Shown here piece by piece: positions 24,211 to 33,503 of a stretch of 64,000 nucleotides of DNA; within the stretch, counting starts at the first letter, position 1; each line of letters begins with the position of its first letter. A program made the translations under genes and the position numbers. The stretch is taken from the NCBI GenBank assembly GCA_028707275.1, contig JAQTUP010000002.1, positions 619,198 to 683,197 on the forward strand, in the 5' to 3' direction. The notes below the pieces were generated by a model that searched no databases, was not told where the DNA came from, and saw only the letters and a program-made list of their open reading frames with translations. Source of the DNA: Gallionella sp. (GTDB lineage Bacteria; Pseudomonadota; Gammaproteobacteria; Burkholderiales; Gallionellaceae).

Positions 24211-26189
24211 ATCGCGCTCCCCATCTGGCCGCTCATCAGTGCATCCATCAGGCTGTAGCAATTAGCCTCAATACCGCGTGCGGCGAGTTGTTCGCGCAAA
24301 CTTTTCGGGCGCGAGGAATATACGGCAAGCCTTGCCGCACCTGTTCGTTGCGGCCATTGAGCCAGTGTTTCCAGCGTCGCGGCATTGACCTCCAAACACA
24401 GCAGCAACTCGCAATCCTCCACGCGACCCAAGCGTTTTACCGCACCCTCCGGCACAGAACACACCACGCCCAGCCGCTTCAAGGCCAGCAGTTGATAGGC
24501 GTGCGCGGCGTCTATATCAAAATGTGCATCGGCGGCTTCCACCTTGTCCAGTTGCAGATAGGCGAATTCGCCACCCGCATGACCCGGTTTTCCACCGTAG
24601 CCCTTGATCACCCGGCGCATCCGTTCCGCACAAACATCGCGGCACAGGTTCTTGTCCGGCTCTTTGCTGGTTGCTTCGGTACTGGAACACAGAATGAAGC
24701 GTCGCTGGCCAACCTGTGCCGAGCCCGCCTGCGGTGAGCTTGTCGAATCCGTCGAAGCGACCTGTGCTGAGCCTGTCGAAGCATCTTCCGCATTCAATTC
24801 CAGCACCGCCTGCCCCGTCGTACCTGACCCCGCAAAGAAATCCAGCACGATGTCGTTTGGACGTGTGGCTTGGGAAAGCAGGTTTTTGATGAGGGATAAC
24901 GGCTTGGCATAGTTGAAAGCACGGTCGCCAAAAATCTCCGCAACAACGCGCGCGCCTTCCTGATTGGTGCTTGAAACAAAGCTGTTTTCCGCTTCATAAC
25001 CGCCATCCTCAAAAGTCGGCACAACCCAACTGGACAGCGGCTGAGTTTGGTTGCGTAAATCTGCCTTGTAACGCTTGAATTGAGGTCGTCCAAAACCCAC
25101 CGGACGACCCACCCAATACTCCAGATTGGGCAAATCCCGGCGCAGCAATGGTGTTTTTCCGCTTTTAGGAACATCACCACGATCAATCGCGGCGAGCAGT
25201 TCATCCATGGTGTGCCACGTTTCGACGCGCTGCTCTTTTGGGAACAGAATCTGTCCCAGCTCGATAAATTCTTCCATCGCTTTGGCCTGTAGTGCCTGAC
25301 CTGCTTTCAGCCGGTCACGCGAGGCATACACCCAAATTCGATCCGGGTTCGGCGGATACACAATCTCTGTTGCCGGATCTAGCAACGGGTAATACAGGTT
25401 CGGACGTTCCTTGTAGGAAAATCCCAGTGTCAAATTATCTGACCGCCAATCACCACGCGGATCATTGTCCGAGTTGCCGTACATTTCGTAGCTTTTCTCA
25501 AAACCCTTGAAGCTGAACCCTTCATTGCCGTACACCAGCACATGCTCGTGATCCACTGAAAGAAAACAGGACTGGTCGGCATTCGAGCCTTGCCGCGTGC
25601 GCCAGGTCATCGTACCCAGCCGCATCCCCGGAAACACCTCGTCCATCAAGAGTTCCAGCCTTGAGCGGTTTTCGTCGTTGATCGACACCAGAATCACGCC
25701 GTCCGGCGTCAGCAAATCGCGCGCCAGCGTCAGGCGACGATAGAGAAATTCCAGCCACTGCGAATGCCGCCAGCGGTCGTTCGCACCGACATAATGGTCG
25801 TTGTAAACCCAATCCTTGTTGCCGGTGTTGTACGGCGGGTCAATGTAGATGACGCGGATTTTTCCGTTGTGCGTGGCGCGCAACAGTCGTAGCGCATCGT
25901 AATTATCGCCTTCGATAATCAGGTTGCGATGAGCAAAACCGCCCTCTCCCCAACCCTCTCCCGCCTGCGGGAGAGGGGGCTGGGGAGAGGGTGAGCAACT
26001 TAATTCTTCCACCAAACGCGGCAGCACCAGATCGGCGTTGAGCGCCGCATCGCGTTCGATAGCGCTGGCTTCCCAATACAAACCGAGCTTCTGGCGAGTT
26101 AAATGCTCCACCAGCAAACGGCGTAATTGTTGCTCGTTCAAACCTTCGAGCTCGGCAAGCAGATTGGCAGCGCGGGTGGTATGGGTCAT
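24207..26189 (-). CDS. mod: type III DNA-methyltransferase Mod (N6-adenine type)
   Basis: Methylates and recognises DNA for the type III system. Beta-class order is seen over 660 residues: catalytic DPPYNTGNKDW (117-127) first, then the AdoMet-binding FAGSGTTGQAV (about 451-461). The N-terminal helical region LAELEGLNEQQLRRLLVEHL is common in such Mod proteins. Two different repeat elements are translated in frame: residues about 65-84 (PSPQPPLPQAGEGWGEGG-like) and about 468-492 (Ser/Ala/Gln-rich). The second falls just after the AdoMet motif. The gene starts 28 bases after an AbrB-like gene. Recognition specificity cannot be read from sequence. Confidence 0.9.
   Translation of the reverse strand: MTHTTRAANLLAELEGLNEQQLRRLLVEHLTRQKLGLYWEASAIERDAALNADLVLPRLVEELSCSPSPQPPLPQAGEGWGEGGFAHRNLIIEGDNYDALRLLRATHNGKIRVIYIDPPYNTGNKDWVYNDHYVGANDRWRHSQWLEFLYRRLTLARDLLTPDGVILVSINDENRSRLELLMDEVFPGMRLGTMTWRTRQGSNADQSCFLSVDHEHVLVYGNEGFSFKGFEKSYEMYGNSDNDPRGDWRSDNLTLGFSYKERPNLYYPLLDPATEIVYPPNPDRIWVYASRDRLKAGQALQAKAMEEFIELGQILFPKEQRVETWHTMDELLAAIDRGDVPKSGKTPLLRRDLPNLEYWVGRPVGFGRPQFKRYKADLRNQTQPLSSWVVPTFEDGGYEAENSFVSSTNQEGARVVAEIFGDRAFNYAKPLSLIKNLLSQATRPNDIVLDFFAGSGTTGQAVLELNAEDASTGSAQVASTDSTSSPQAGSAQVGQRRFILCSSTEATSKEPDKNLCRDVCAERMRRVIKGYGGKPGHAGGEFAYLQLDKVEAADAHFDIDAAHAYQLLALKRLGVVCSVPEGAVKRLGRVEDCELLLCLEVNAATLETLAQWPQRTGAARLAVYSSRPKSLREQLAARGIEANCYSLMDALMSGQMGSAI
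24711..24783. repeat. TTCGACAGGCTCAGCACAGG-type repeat pair inside mod
   Basis: Two imperfect inverted/direct units related to the widespread element TTCGACAGGCTCAGCACAGG (seen as its complement at 24760-24779, and again in a variant at 24712-24737). They add about 24 codons to mod without breaking the frame. Confidence 0.65.
25941..25996. repeat. REP-like palindrome in frame in mod
   Basis: CCCTCTCCCCAACCCTCTCCC pairs with GGGAGAGGGGG...GGGGAGAGGG around GCCTGC (first arm is 25942-25962). It belongs to the same family as the cobQ and 54.7 kb copies and encodes a Pro/Gly-rich stretch in the Mod N-terminal region, between the helical domain and the RNLIIEGDNYDALR motif. Confidence 0.75.
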
Positions 26190-26217
26190 GCAAAAAAACC
26201 AAATAAATCAAACATAT

Positions 26218-26424
26218 TCATGAACGAACGATGTCACGCGGCACGGTTGTAGCTATCCCTCTAAGAAAGCCACGCATCCTTTTCGGAGATTGAATCGGGA
26301 TCAGTTCTATCCGGTCATTGTAGGCAATGATTTGCATCTGTTGACCCGCCTCCAGATGAACCTGGTCGCGCACTTCCTGAGGAATAAAAACTTGAAACTG
26401 GGGTGAAAGCGTAACGGCATTCAT
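26218..26424 (-). CDS. AbrB/MazE-like DNA-binding protein
   Basis: A 68-residue swapped-hairpin AbrB-type protein (SPQFQVFIPQEVRDQVHLEA then IIAYNDRIELIPI). Such proteins are usually the antitoxin of a VapC toxin, yet no toxin gene follows; the next gene, 28 bases away, is mod. An AAGGAAGG-type site precedes the ATG. It may be an orphan antitoxin or a controller of the restriction operon. It reads like the first gene of that operon. Confidence 0.8.
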   Translation of the reverse strand: MNAVTLSPQFQVFIPQEVRDQVHLEAGQQMQIIAYNDRIELIPIQSPKRMRGFLRGIATTVPRDIVRS

Positions 26425-26681
26425 GGTTGCCTTCCTTTAAGAATTTTTCAGCATGGTAATCGTTCACACTGCGCCACAGGTCATTAAATCAGCCCACGGG
26501 GCAAATTCCCGATGGTGTCACGCCCTTCGCCAGTAGCCGCCATTCACGCCGACCGGGGCGTCGGCACGCTCCAGCGCTTTTCCCTGACGGAATGAGACAG
26601 CGGGCGTGGTCAAACGAAGCTCGGCAGTGAGATTATCGCTATGGATTATGTTTGCTTTTCTGAGGCTGGCCGCATTTTAAC
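26425..26681. other. intergenic region with possible gene remnant
   Basis: 257 bases between the restriction operon and the SEC-C protein gene. On the minus strand about 40 codons (26649 down to 26525) stay open and read protein-like (for example TPAVSFRQGKALERADAPVG), but no start codon or ribosome site exists and a stop lies just upstream. It could be a decayed gene end; I cannot assign a family. Confidence 0.3.
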
Positions 26682-27398
26682 TCAATGCAACGTCGGCGCA
26701 CCGCAGCATTTTTTGAACTTCTTGCCAGAACCGCACGGACATTCGTCATTGCGCCCCACCTTGGTCGACCTGACAGGTTCGACCCGTATCGCCGTGGGAT
26801 TCGGCTGCATCGTCAGGGCTTCGCGTTGCACGGTAAAATGCTCAGCTAACAGAGCCACCGCCCCGGCAATGGATTCATAGGCCTCTTGTGTGAGTTGCCT
26901 GATGTCCGGGTTTTTATCCAGCATCTCCCAGCCATGCTCCGTACCCAGCAATACCATAGGCTCGATCAGCTCGGGGTAGCTCTCGAAGATCTCAGTCCAG
27001 GGTTCGCTGAACAAAAACACCCCGCGCATGAATCCCTCGCACCAGCCTTCTGCATCATAAAACTCGCTGCCGTCCTCCTGCGCCAGGATGTAAAACAGCG
27101 GAGAAAAAGTCTCGTTTCTGATCGCATCGAGCACGCTGTTGTAGTAACGCAACACCAGCCCCATGATGTGCGAGGCCTGCTCGTTTGAGGCAAACGAAGG
27201 CATCTCTTTACCTTCGTCAATATCCCAGACCCACGGCAAATACTCGCTGGGCATGACAAACTCCGGGTTGAGCACCAGCGCTGCAAAAAAACCGTCCAGC
27301 GTCGGCAGATCCATGCAGTTATCAGGGGTCGCGTCGGACAACAAAAAGTTGTCCAGCTCGTCAATTTCGGCTTCATTCAACTCTTGCATCGGGTTCAT
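26682..27398 (-). CDS. UPF0149/YecA family protein with SEC-C zinc motif
   Basis: 238 residues: an N-terminal UPF0149 (YgfB/YecA-like) helical domain ([31 protein letters not shown]) and a C-terminal SEC-C metal-binding tail [19 protein letters not shown], as in the end of SecA. The ATG at 27398 has AAGGA 7 bases before it; upstream in-frame codons at 27467 and 27410 are less supported. Function unknown; the tail suggests contact with ribosome- or Sec-related partners, which is inference. Stands alone on the minus strand. Confidence 0.87.
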   Translation of the reverse strand: MNPMQELNEAEIDELDNFLLSDATPDNCMDLPTLDGFFAALVLNPEFVMPSEYLPWVWDIDEGKEMPSFASNEQASHIMGLVLRYYNSVLDAIRNETFSPLFYILAQEDGSEFYDAEGWCEGFMRGVFLFSEPWTEIFESYPELIEPMVLLGTEHGWEMLDKNPDIRQLTQEAYESIAGAVALLAEHFTVQREALTMQPNPTAIRVEPVRSTKVGRNDECPCGSGKKFKKCCGAPTLH

Positions 27399-27503
27399 CC
27401 TGTATTCCTTCATCGCGTTATCGGGGAAAATATGCATATACCACATTAAAAAGACCTGCGCCGCCATGGGGCGATCACGGCCTTTAATCGTCGGCTCAGC
27501 CCC

Positions 27504-28436
27504 TCACGCCACCATCAGGCCGAATACCAGCAGTCCGCCGTGGAGCAGCATCGCAGCGATAGTAAGTCGGATCGCGTCAGCCAACCGCGCAGCTTGTGCC
27601 GCATAAAGCAGCAACAGGCGCGCGGCCCTGACGCTCAAGGGCAAGGCACCAAAAGCCATCAGCGCAAATACCGGCAACCCGCCCGCCAGCACGCATAAAA
27701 GCAACCAGCTATAGGCCATTGCCACGATCAGCACATAGCCCCAGCGCGCCCTCTGAACCCCCAGCCTCGCCACCCAGTGCAGTTTCCCCGCTTTAATATC
27801 CGCCAGGCGATCCGGAAACTGATTGATATACAGAAGGTTAGTCACCAGCAGCGCATAGGACAAACCCGCGATCAGGGGCGCTGCAGAAAACGCGCCGCGC
27901 TGCACAAAATCGCTGCCCACGGTAATCAACAAAAATCCCGCCGCCACGCATAATTCCCCCACCCCCCGACTGTTCAGGCGCAACGGTGGCGCGGAATAAG
28001 CCCAGCCGATAAACAATCCGGCAAGGCCTGCGTACAACAACTGAAAACCGGCATTCGCCATCAGCCACAGACCGGCTGTCGCGACCACAGCCAGCAAGGC
28101 AAAGCCGTAGTTACGCGTCTGCTTCTCGGTCAGCACGCCGTTCTGGATGAAGCGGCTGCCTCCTGTATACGGGAAGAGGCGTTCCTCGTTACAGGCATCC
28201 GTGCCGTTTAAATCATCGTAATAGTCGTTGAGCACATTGGCTCCTGCGTGCGCCAGCAGGGCGAAAACCAGGGTAACAAGAGCGGTCGCGGCGTTAAACG
28301 CAAAGCCGTCATGCCAGGCGCTGGACAAGCCGATCAGACAGGCCATCAGGCTGGCCGTCAAAAATGCCGGACGCGTCGCGGCAAAATAACGCACCAGCAC
28401 ATTCGGGTAGGCTCCAATCGACGGTTCAGCGCTCAA
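27504..28436 (-). CDS. UbiA-superfamily prenyltransferase (MenA-like)
   Basis: A 310-residue membrane protein with about eight hydrophobic helices. The first Asp-rich motif NVLNDYYDDLNGTD and the downstream LFPYTGGSRFIQNGVLT match 1,4-dihydroxy-2-naphthoate prenyltransferases (MenA); the second Asp-rich site is NQFPDRLADIKAGK. The start is TTG (28436) with GGAGG upstream. No other menaquinone genes are in the window, so the aromatic acceptor is uncertain. The CTGAATC heptamer array separates it from yebC. Confidence 0.85.
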   Translation of the reverse strand: MSAEPSIGAYPNVLVRYFAATRPAFLTASLMACLIGLSSAWHDGFAFNAATALVTLVFALLAHAGANVLNDYYDDLNGTDACNEERLFPYTGGSRFIQNGVLTEKQTRNYGFALLAVVATAGLWLMANAGFQLLYAGLAGLFIGWAYSAPPLRLNSRGVGELCVAAGFLLITVGSDFVQRGAFSAAPLIAGLSYALLVTNLLYINQFPDRLADIKAGKLHWVARLGVQRARWGYVLIVAMAYSWLLLCVLAGGLPVFALMAFGALPLSVRAARLLLLYAAQAARLADAIRLTIAAMLLHGGLLVFGLMVA

Positions 28437-28453
28437 TCCTCAAACCTCCACTC

Positions 28454-28509
28454 CTGAATCCTGAATCCTGAATACTGAATACTGAATCCTGAATCCTGAA
28501 TACTGAACT
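28454..28509. repeat. heptanucleotide tandem repeat CTGAATC/A, eight copies
   Basis: Eight 7-base units in a row: CTGAATC, CTGAATC, CTGAATA, CTGAATA, CTGAATC, CTGAATC, CTGAATA and CTGAACT. It fills the spacer between yebC (whose stop it touches) and the prenyltransferase start, so unit number may vary without harm to coding. Confidence 0.95.
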
Positions 28510-29234
28510 CAATCTTCCATGACGGCCGTGGTATAGACCTCCTGCACGTCGTCCAGATCCTCCAGCGCGTCGAGCAATTTCTGCATTTTAACGGCATCTT
28601 CCCCTGTGAAGATCACTTCACTGGCAGGCTTCATGATGACCTCGCCAAACTCGGGCACGTAGCCTGACGCTTCGAGCAATTGTTTCACCTGGATAAAATC
28701 GTGCGGGGAAGTGATGACTTCGATACTGCCGTCATCATTGGTGGTGATATCTTCCGCCCCCGCATCCAGCGCCACTTCCATCAGGCCGTTCTCGTCCGTG
28801 CCGGGAGCAAAGATCATCTGCCCGCAATGGTTGAACATGAACGCGACCGAACCATCCGTACCCAGGTTGCCGCCATACTTGCTGAAGGCATGGCGCACAT
28901 CGGCCACCGCACGCATCTTGTTGTCGGTCATGCAGTCCACCATCACCGCAGCACCGTTGATGCCGTAACCCTCGTAGCGGATTTCCATGTACTGCACACC
29001 GTCCAGCTCGCCGCTGCCGCGTTTGATCGCACGCTCGACGTTGTCCTTGGGCATATTATTGGCATACGCCTTGTCCATCGCCAGGCGCAGACGCGGATTA
29101 CCGGCAGGATCTGAGCCGCCCATGCGTGACGCTACGGTAATTTCCTTGATCAGTCGGGTGAATATCTTGCCGCGCTTTGCATCCTGCTTGCCCTTGCGAT
29201 GTTGAATATTTGCCCATTTGCTATGTCCGGCCAT
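28509..29234 (-). CDS. yebC: YebC/PmpR family regulator
   Basis: A 241-residue member of the YebC family, starting [20 protein letters not shown], with [18 protein letters not shown] in the middle and [11 protein letters not shown] at the end. Members are described both as DNA-binding transcription regulators and, more recently, as ribosome-associated factors that ease proline-rich translation. The ATG at 29234 is preferred over one at 29246 because it has GGGGA at proper spacing and begins the conserved MAGHSKW. Confidence 0.95.
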   Translation of the reverse strand: MAGHSKWANIQHRKGKQDAKRGKIFTRLIKEITVASRMGGSDPAGNPRLRLAMDKAYANNMPKDNVERAIKRGSGELDGVQYMEIRYEGYGINGAAVMVDCMTDNKMRAVADVRHAFSKYGGNLGTDGSVAFMFNHCGQMIFAPGTDENGLMEVALDAGAEDITTNDDGSIEVITSPHDFIQVKQLLEASGYVPEFGEVIMKPASEVIFTGEDAVKMQKLLDALEDLDDVQEVYTTAVMED

Positions 29235-29371
29235 GTTGTTCCCCAAATAAAATATCGGTCGATGTTATCATTTTCAGCTGTTTTAGCAATCCGTGAAGCA
29301 TGACAGGAAGCCCGGCAACTGAATCGGTGCCATACTGTAGTCGCCTGACGGCCAGTCAACGAAAGAATCCT

Positions 29372-29977
29372 ATGAAAACCATACTGATTGCCAACCCTAA
29401 GGGCGGCAGCGGCAAAACGACACTTTCTGTCAACATCGCAGGCTATCTGGCGAATCAGGGTCAGCGCGTCGCGCTGCTCGATCTGGACCGACAAAAGTCA
29501 GCCTCGCTCTGGGTCGCCACTCGCCCCCGTGATTTGCCCGAGATCGTGACGCTCGAATCGAGCCGGGGCGAAGACTGCCTCAACGACTATCTGGTCATCG
29601 ACAGCCCGGCCGGATTGCACGGCAAGAATCTGGGTCACGCCATCCGGCTGGCACAAAAAATCATCGTGCCTGTCTCACCGTCGCTGTTTGATCTCAATGC
29701 CAGCCGCGATTTCCTGAAAATACTGAACGATAAAAAGGAAGCACACAAATGCCAGATCGGTGTGGTCGGCATGCGTATGAACGCGCGCACTCACGCAGCT
29801 ATCGCACTGGAAAACTTCCTTGCCGAATCGAATCTGCCGATATTAGCTTACCTGCGCGAGACGCAGGTCTATGTCAATGCCGCCTTCGAGGGAAAATCCC
29901 TGTTCGACCTGCCCCATCACCTGGCCGAACGCGAACTCGAACAATGGGAGTTCCTGTTAAATTGGCTTAAAAAATAG
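29372..29977 (+). CDS. ParA-family ATPase
   Basis: A 201-residue deviant Walker ATPase: PKGGSGKTTLSVNIAGYLA (Walker A with the signature Lys), LLDLDRQKSASLW, then YLVIDSPAGLHG. Short orphan ParA proteins of this size (ParA/MinD type) position proteins or plasmids; no parB gene is adjacent, so it is probably not the chromosome partition ParA. The ATG at 29372 begins the conserved MKTILIANPKGG. It is divergent from yebC, with about 137 bases between the starts. Confidence 0.88.
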   Translation: MKTILIANPKGGSGKTTLSVNIAGYLANQGQRVALLDLDRQKSASLWVATRPRDLPEIVTLESSRGEDCLNDYLVIDSPAGLHGKNLGHAIRLAQKIIVPVSPSLFDLNASRDFLKILNDKKEAHKCQIGVVGMRMNARTHAAIALENFLAESNLPILAYLRETQVYVNAAFEGKSLFDLPHHLAERELEQWEFLLNWLKK

Positions 29978-30014
29978 CGCGAGGCGGCAGGCTGAAAAAA
30001 GACGGGCGCCGGGT

Positions 30015-30242
30015 CTATTCGCCCTTCGCCGCATCGAGCGCGTCCTTGAGGGTATCTTCGCGCAGGGCGTTAATGCACATGGACAATTCGTCCGCAGACG
30101 CCACCAGTTCTTCAGGCAAATCCCTGACGCTGGCATGCGAAATCAAAATAGCGGCGGCTCCCGCCACTTTGAGCAACATGGCACGTTCTTGCATCAACAT
30201 TTCGACTTCTTCGCTCAGCAGTGCAACTTCTTCTTTGTTCAT
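30015..30242 (-). CDS. small helical protein of unknown function
   Basis: 75 residues, starting MNKEEVALLSEEVEMLMQER, mostly charged helix with a short hydrophobic stretch VAGAAAILI in the middle. A clear AAGGAA site lies 7 bases upstream, and it follows maeB by 34 bases on the same strand, so it is likely expressed with it. I do not recognise the family. Confidence 0.6.
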   Translation of the reverse strand: MNKEEVALLSEEVEMLMQERAMLLKVAGAAAILISHASVRDLPEELVASADELSMCINALREDTLKDALDAAKGE

Positions 30243-30276
30243 TTTATTTCCTTAAGTGTAGAGCATGTCATGCCTG

Positions 30277-32547
30277 TTAATGCGCCCTGACGGCGGCGAC
30301 AGCCAGCGCGCTCATATTCACGATACGCCGCACCGTCGCGGTCGACGTCAGAATATGCGCCGACTTGTTGGCACCCAGCAATATAGATCCTATGGTAATT
30401 CCGTCACCGCCCGTCATCTTGAGCAGATTATAGGAAATATTCGCCGCGTCCAGATTCGGCATGATAAGCAGATTTGCGCTGCCTTTCAAATGGGAGGCGG
30501 GGAAAATCTCACCGCGCAGACTCTCGGAGAGCGCGGCATCACCATGAATTTCGCCTTCCACCTCAAGTTCCGGCGCCAGACTATCCAGCAATTGCCGCGC
30601 GCGGCTCATTTTGCGCGCGGATTCGTTGTCGTGGCTGCCAAAACTCGAATGTGAGAGCAAGGCGACTTTCGGCACGAGGCCAAAACGGCGCACTTCTTCG
30701 GCGGCCAGCAGGGTCATTTCGGCAAGCTCCTCCGCCGTCGGGTCCAGATTCACATGCGTGTCGCAGATGAACAAAGTATGGCGAGGCAACATCAGAATAT
30801 TCATCGCGGCAAACACGCTCGCCCCCGGGCTGTGACCGATCACCTGTTCGATATAGGGCAAATGATGCAGCGGTTGTTCGACCGTACCGCAGAGCATCGC
30901 ATCCGCCGAATTCATCCGCACCAGCATCGCGGCAATCAGGGTATTGCTGCGGCGCATCTCGCGCTTGGCCTGCGCCAGCGTCACCCCCCGGCGTTGCATC
31001 AGGTGGTGATATTCGGTGTAGAACTCGCGAAAACGCGCATCCTCTTCCGTGTTCACCAGTTCAAAATCCACGCCCGCCCTGATGCGCAAACCCAGCCTCG
31101 CGATACGTTCCTCGATCACCGCCGGACGCCCCACCAGTATCGGATAAGCCAGGCCTTCATCCACCACCGTTTGCGCCGCATGCAACACGCGCACATCCTC
31201 GCCTTCGGCATACACCAGCCGTTTGGGCGCGCGACGAGCCGCCTCGAACACAGGCTTCATCAGCATGTTGGACTGATAGAGGAATCCGGACAACTGCTCG
31301 CGATAAGCGGCCATATCGTGAATGGGGCGGGCGGCCACTCCGCTGTCCATCGCGGCTTGCGCGACAGCCGGGGCAATGCGCATAATCAGACGAGGATCAA
31401 AGGGTCTGGGGATCAGATATTCGGCGCCGAAAGACATTTCTTCGTCGCCATAGGCGCTCGCGACTTCCGCTGACTGTTCGGCCTGAGCCAGCTCTGCGAT
31501 GGCATAGACCGCCGCCTTTTTCATGGCTTCGTTGATCGTGGACGCGCCCACATCCAGCGCGCCCCGAAAAATATAAGGAAAACACAGCGCGTTATTGACC
31601 TGATTCGGATAATCGGAACGCCCGGTCGCTAAAATCGCATCGGGACGAGCGGCGCGGGCAAGCTCCGGGCTGATCTCGGGCGTGGGATTGGCCAGCGCGA
31701 AAATCAGCGGCTGCTGCGCCATCAAGGCGACCATTTCCGGCTTCAATACGCCGCCTGCCGATAAACCCAGAAACACGTCGGCGCCCGCGATCACCTCACC
31801 CAGCGTGCGCGCACCGGTATCGATCGCATAACGCGCCTTGTTGTCATCCATTTCCTCGACGCGGCCCAGATAGACCACGCCTTTAATGTCGGTGACAGTG
31901 ATGTTATTCATCTGAACCCCGAGGGCCACCAGCATATCCAGACAGGCCAGCGCCGCAGCTCCCGCGCCGGATACCACGAGGCGGATCTGTGCAATATTTT
32001 TTCCCACCACCTTCAGGCCGTTCAACAAGGCCGCGCCCACGATGATGGAGGTGCCGTGCTGGTCGTCATGAAACACCGGGATACTCATCCGCTCGCGCAA
32101 CTTGCGCTCGATGTAAAAACACTCCGGCGCCTTGATGTCTTCGAGATTGATGCCGCCGAACGTGGGCTCTAACGAGGCGATGATATCCACCAGTTTGTCA
32201 GGATCTCGCTCGTCGATTTCCAGATCGAACACGTCGATACCGGCAAATTTCTTGAACAGGACGCCCTTGCCTTCCATCACGGGTTTGGCGGCCAGGGGAC
32301 CTATCGCCCCCAGACCCAGCACCGCCGTGCCGTTAGTAATCACCGCGACCAGATTGCCGCGAGCCGTCATGTTGCGCACTTCGAGCGGATTTTCCACGAT
32401 CAGCTCGCAAGCGGCGGCAACACCCGGCGAATAAGCCAGCGCCAGATCGCGCTGGGTCAGCATGGGCTTGGTTGCGTTGACGGATATTTTTCCGGCAGGC
32501 GACCGGCGGTGATATTGCAGCGCAGCTTCGCGCAATGGCTTGTCCAT
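30277..32547 (-). CDS. maeB: NADP-dependent malic enzyme with phosphotransacetylase-like domain
   Basis: Decarboxylates malate to pyruvate with NADP reduction. 756 residues: malic-enzyme domain (about 1-430; [56 protein letters not shown] for the dinucleotide fold) and a C-terminal phosphate acetyltransferase-like domain (about 430-756; [37 protein letters not shown]). The C-terminal part is usually catalytically silent and may be regulatory. The ATG at 32547 has GGGGAAA upstream; codons further up are not conserved. Confidence 0.95.
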   Translation of the reverse strand: MDKPLREAALQYHRRSPAGKISVNATKPMLTQRDLALAYSPGVAAACELIVENPLEVRNMTARGNLVAVITNGTAVLGLGAIGPLAAKPVMEGKGVLFKKFAGIDVFDLEIDERDPDKLVDIIASLEPTFGGINLEDIKAPECFYIERKLRERMSIPVFHDDQHGTSIIVGAALLNGLKVVGKNIAQIRLVVSGAGAAALACLDMLVALGVQMNNITVTDIKGVVYLGRVEEMDDNKARYAIDTGARTLGEVIAGADVFLGLSAGGVLKPEMVALMAQQPLIFALANPTPEISPELARAARPDAILATGRSDYPNQVNNALCFPYIFRGALDVGASTINEAMKKAAVYAIAELAQAEQSAEVASAYGDEEMSFGAEYLIPRPFDPRLIMRIAPAVAQAAMDSGVAARPIHDMAAYREQLSGFLYQSNMLMKPVFEAARRAPKRLVYAEGEDVRVLHAAQTVVDEGLAYPILVGRPAVIEERIARLGLRIRAGVDFELVNTEEDARFREFYTEYHHLMQRRGVTLAQAKREMRRSNTLIAAMLVRMNSADAMLCGTVEQPLHHLPYIEQVIGHSPGASVFAAMNILMLPRHTLFICDTHVNLDPTAEELAEMTLLAAEEVRRFGLVPKVALLSHSSFGSHDNESARKMSRARQLLDSLAPELEVEGEIHGDAALSESLRGEIFPASHLKGSANLLIMPNLDAANISYNLLKMTGGDGITIGSILLGANKSAHILTSTATVRRIVNMSALAVAAVRAH

Positions 32548-32696
32548 GATTTCCCCGAAAATTCGAATACTCCCGGGGATTATAGCCCAGCGACATGACG
32601 CACGGCGCGTTGTGAACTGAGCTTGATTCTGCCAATACGAAAAATGAGCGACCGCATGCACTTTTCGCGCGAAACTCGCACCGTTAAACCTTGAAA

Positions 32697-32836
32697 AGGC
32701 TTTTCATCCACGAAAAACACGAAATTCACGAGATAGATCAAAGTATTAGACTGCTTTTATGACTCACCCAATCGGCGAGAAACCAGAGCCGAGTAAGAGT
32801 TTGAATTTGTTCGTGTTTTTTTGTGCCTTTCGTGGA
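32697..32836. repeat. inverted CACGAAAAACACGAA-type dispersed repeat
   Basis: Within the 355-base gap before maeB, TTTTCATCCACGAAAAACACG (32700-32720) faces TCGTGTTTTTTTGTGCCTTTCG (about 32808-32829) in inverse. This type of repeat is common and scattered in proteobacterial genomes. No gene was seen in 32548-32902. Confidence 0.55.
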
Positions 32837-32902
32837 CAACTTTGATTTTAAGGTTAAACTCGATACAGACCGGGTGGCCTGCACCCCTTCTGTGCAGCTT
32901 CC

Positions 32903-33400
32903 TCAGTGAGTCCAGTGAACGCGCAGCAAGTTCTGACCCGCGTTATAGTGAAATTCCAGCTCGCCCTGATAGGCCTTGTGCAATGCCTCGCCCATGCCGC
33001 GCGCCAGGTGAATATCGGTCGTGGTGACCAGCGTTCCCCCGTCTTTTTCTTCCACCGCCATGATGCGCTTGAGCGGATGTTCTGCGCGTTCATGTTTCTC
33101 GTAGTTGTGGATCAGGTGCATGATTTCGTCGTAATGCGACTGAAAAAACTCACCCTTCAGGCTTAAAAAACCGGCCGGGTAATGGTCGTGAATGCGATGA
33201 CAGGCAGGGCAAAGTTCCTGGTGCGCATTGACCGGCGCCAGCAGCCACTGCCAGCGCCCTTCGTGATACACCGAACCGCACTGCGAACAGACGGACGGCT
33301 CGCGCAGCTTGGCGCGCGCCTTGTAGGCATCGTGTACCTGCTCCTCAAACAGGTTGTCGTGCCGCGAAATTTTGCTGAACTCCGAGGTTGCCTGACTCAT
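32903..33400 (-). CDS. BCAM0308-type zinc-ribbon protein
   Basis: 165 residues with a two-Cys-pair zinc ribbon, CSQCG (about 38-42) and CPAC (about 64-67), then a helical segment HYDEIMHLIHNYEKHERAEH and a C-terminal alpha/beta domain ending LEFHYNAGQNLLRVHWTH. It resembles proteins named after Burkholderia BCAM0308, found near stress genes; the biochemical role is unknown. AAGGAGAATATC precedes the ATG. The cold-shock gene lies upstream on the same strand. Confidence 0.75.
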   Translation of the reverse strand: MSQATSEFSKISRHDNLFEEQVHDAYKARAKLREPSVCSQCGSVYHEGRWQWLLAPVNAHQELCPACHRIHDHYPAGFLSLKGEFFQSHYDEIMHLIHNYEKHERAEHPLKRIMAVEEKDGGTLVTTTDIHLARGMGEALHKAYQGELEFHYNAGQNLLRVHWTH

Positions 33401-33425
33401 GATATTCTCCTTGCGACCAATTTAT

Positions 33426-33497
33426 CACCGGCCTTCAGGCCAGGTGAATTTAAGCGGCATCCCCCGCCGCAGTCAGATCCCGCCCTTCAGGGCGGGT
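33426..33497 (-). terminator. two hairpins after the cold-shock gene, possible terminator
   Basis: CCCGCCCTGAAGGGCGGG (33496-33479) and CACCTGGCCTGAAGGCCGGTG (33446-33426) both fold well and share a TGAAGG loop side. Neither has a strong T-run, so termination is uncertain. Confidence 0.4.
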
Positions 33498-33503
33498 GCA
33501 TCG

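Noticed and set aside
29372-29977. chromosomal ParA of a parABS system
   Set aside because: No parB or parS-like site nearby and the protein is short; called only a ParA-family ATPase.
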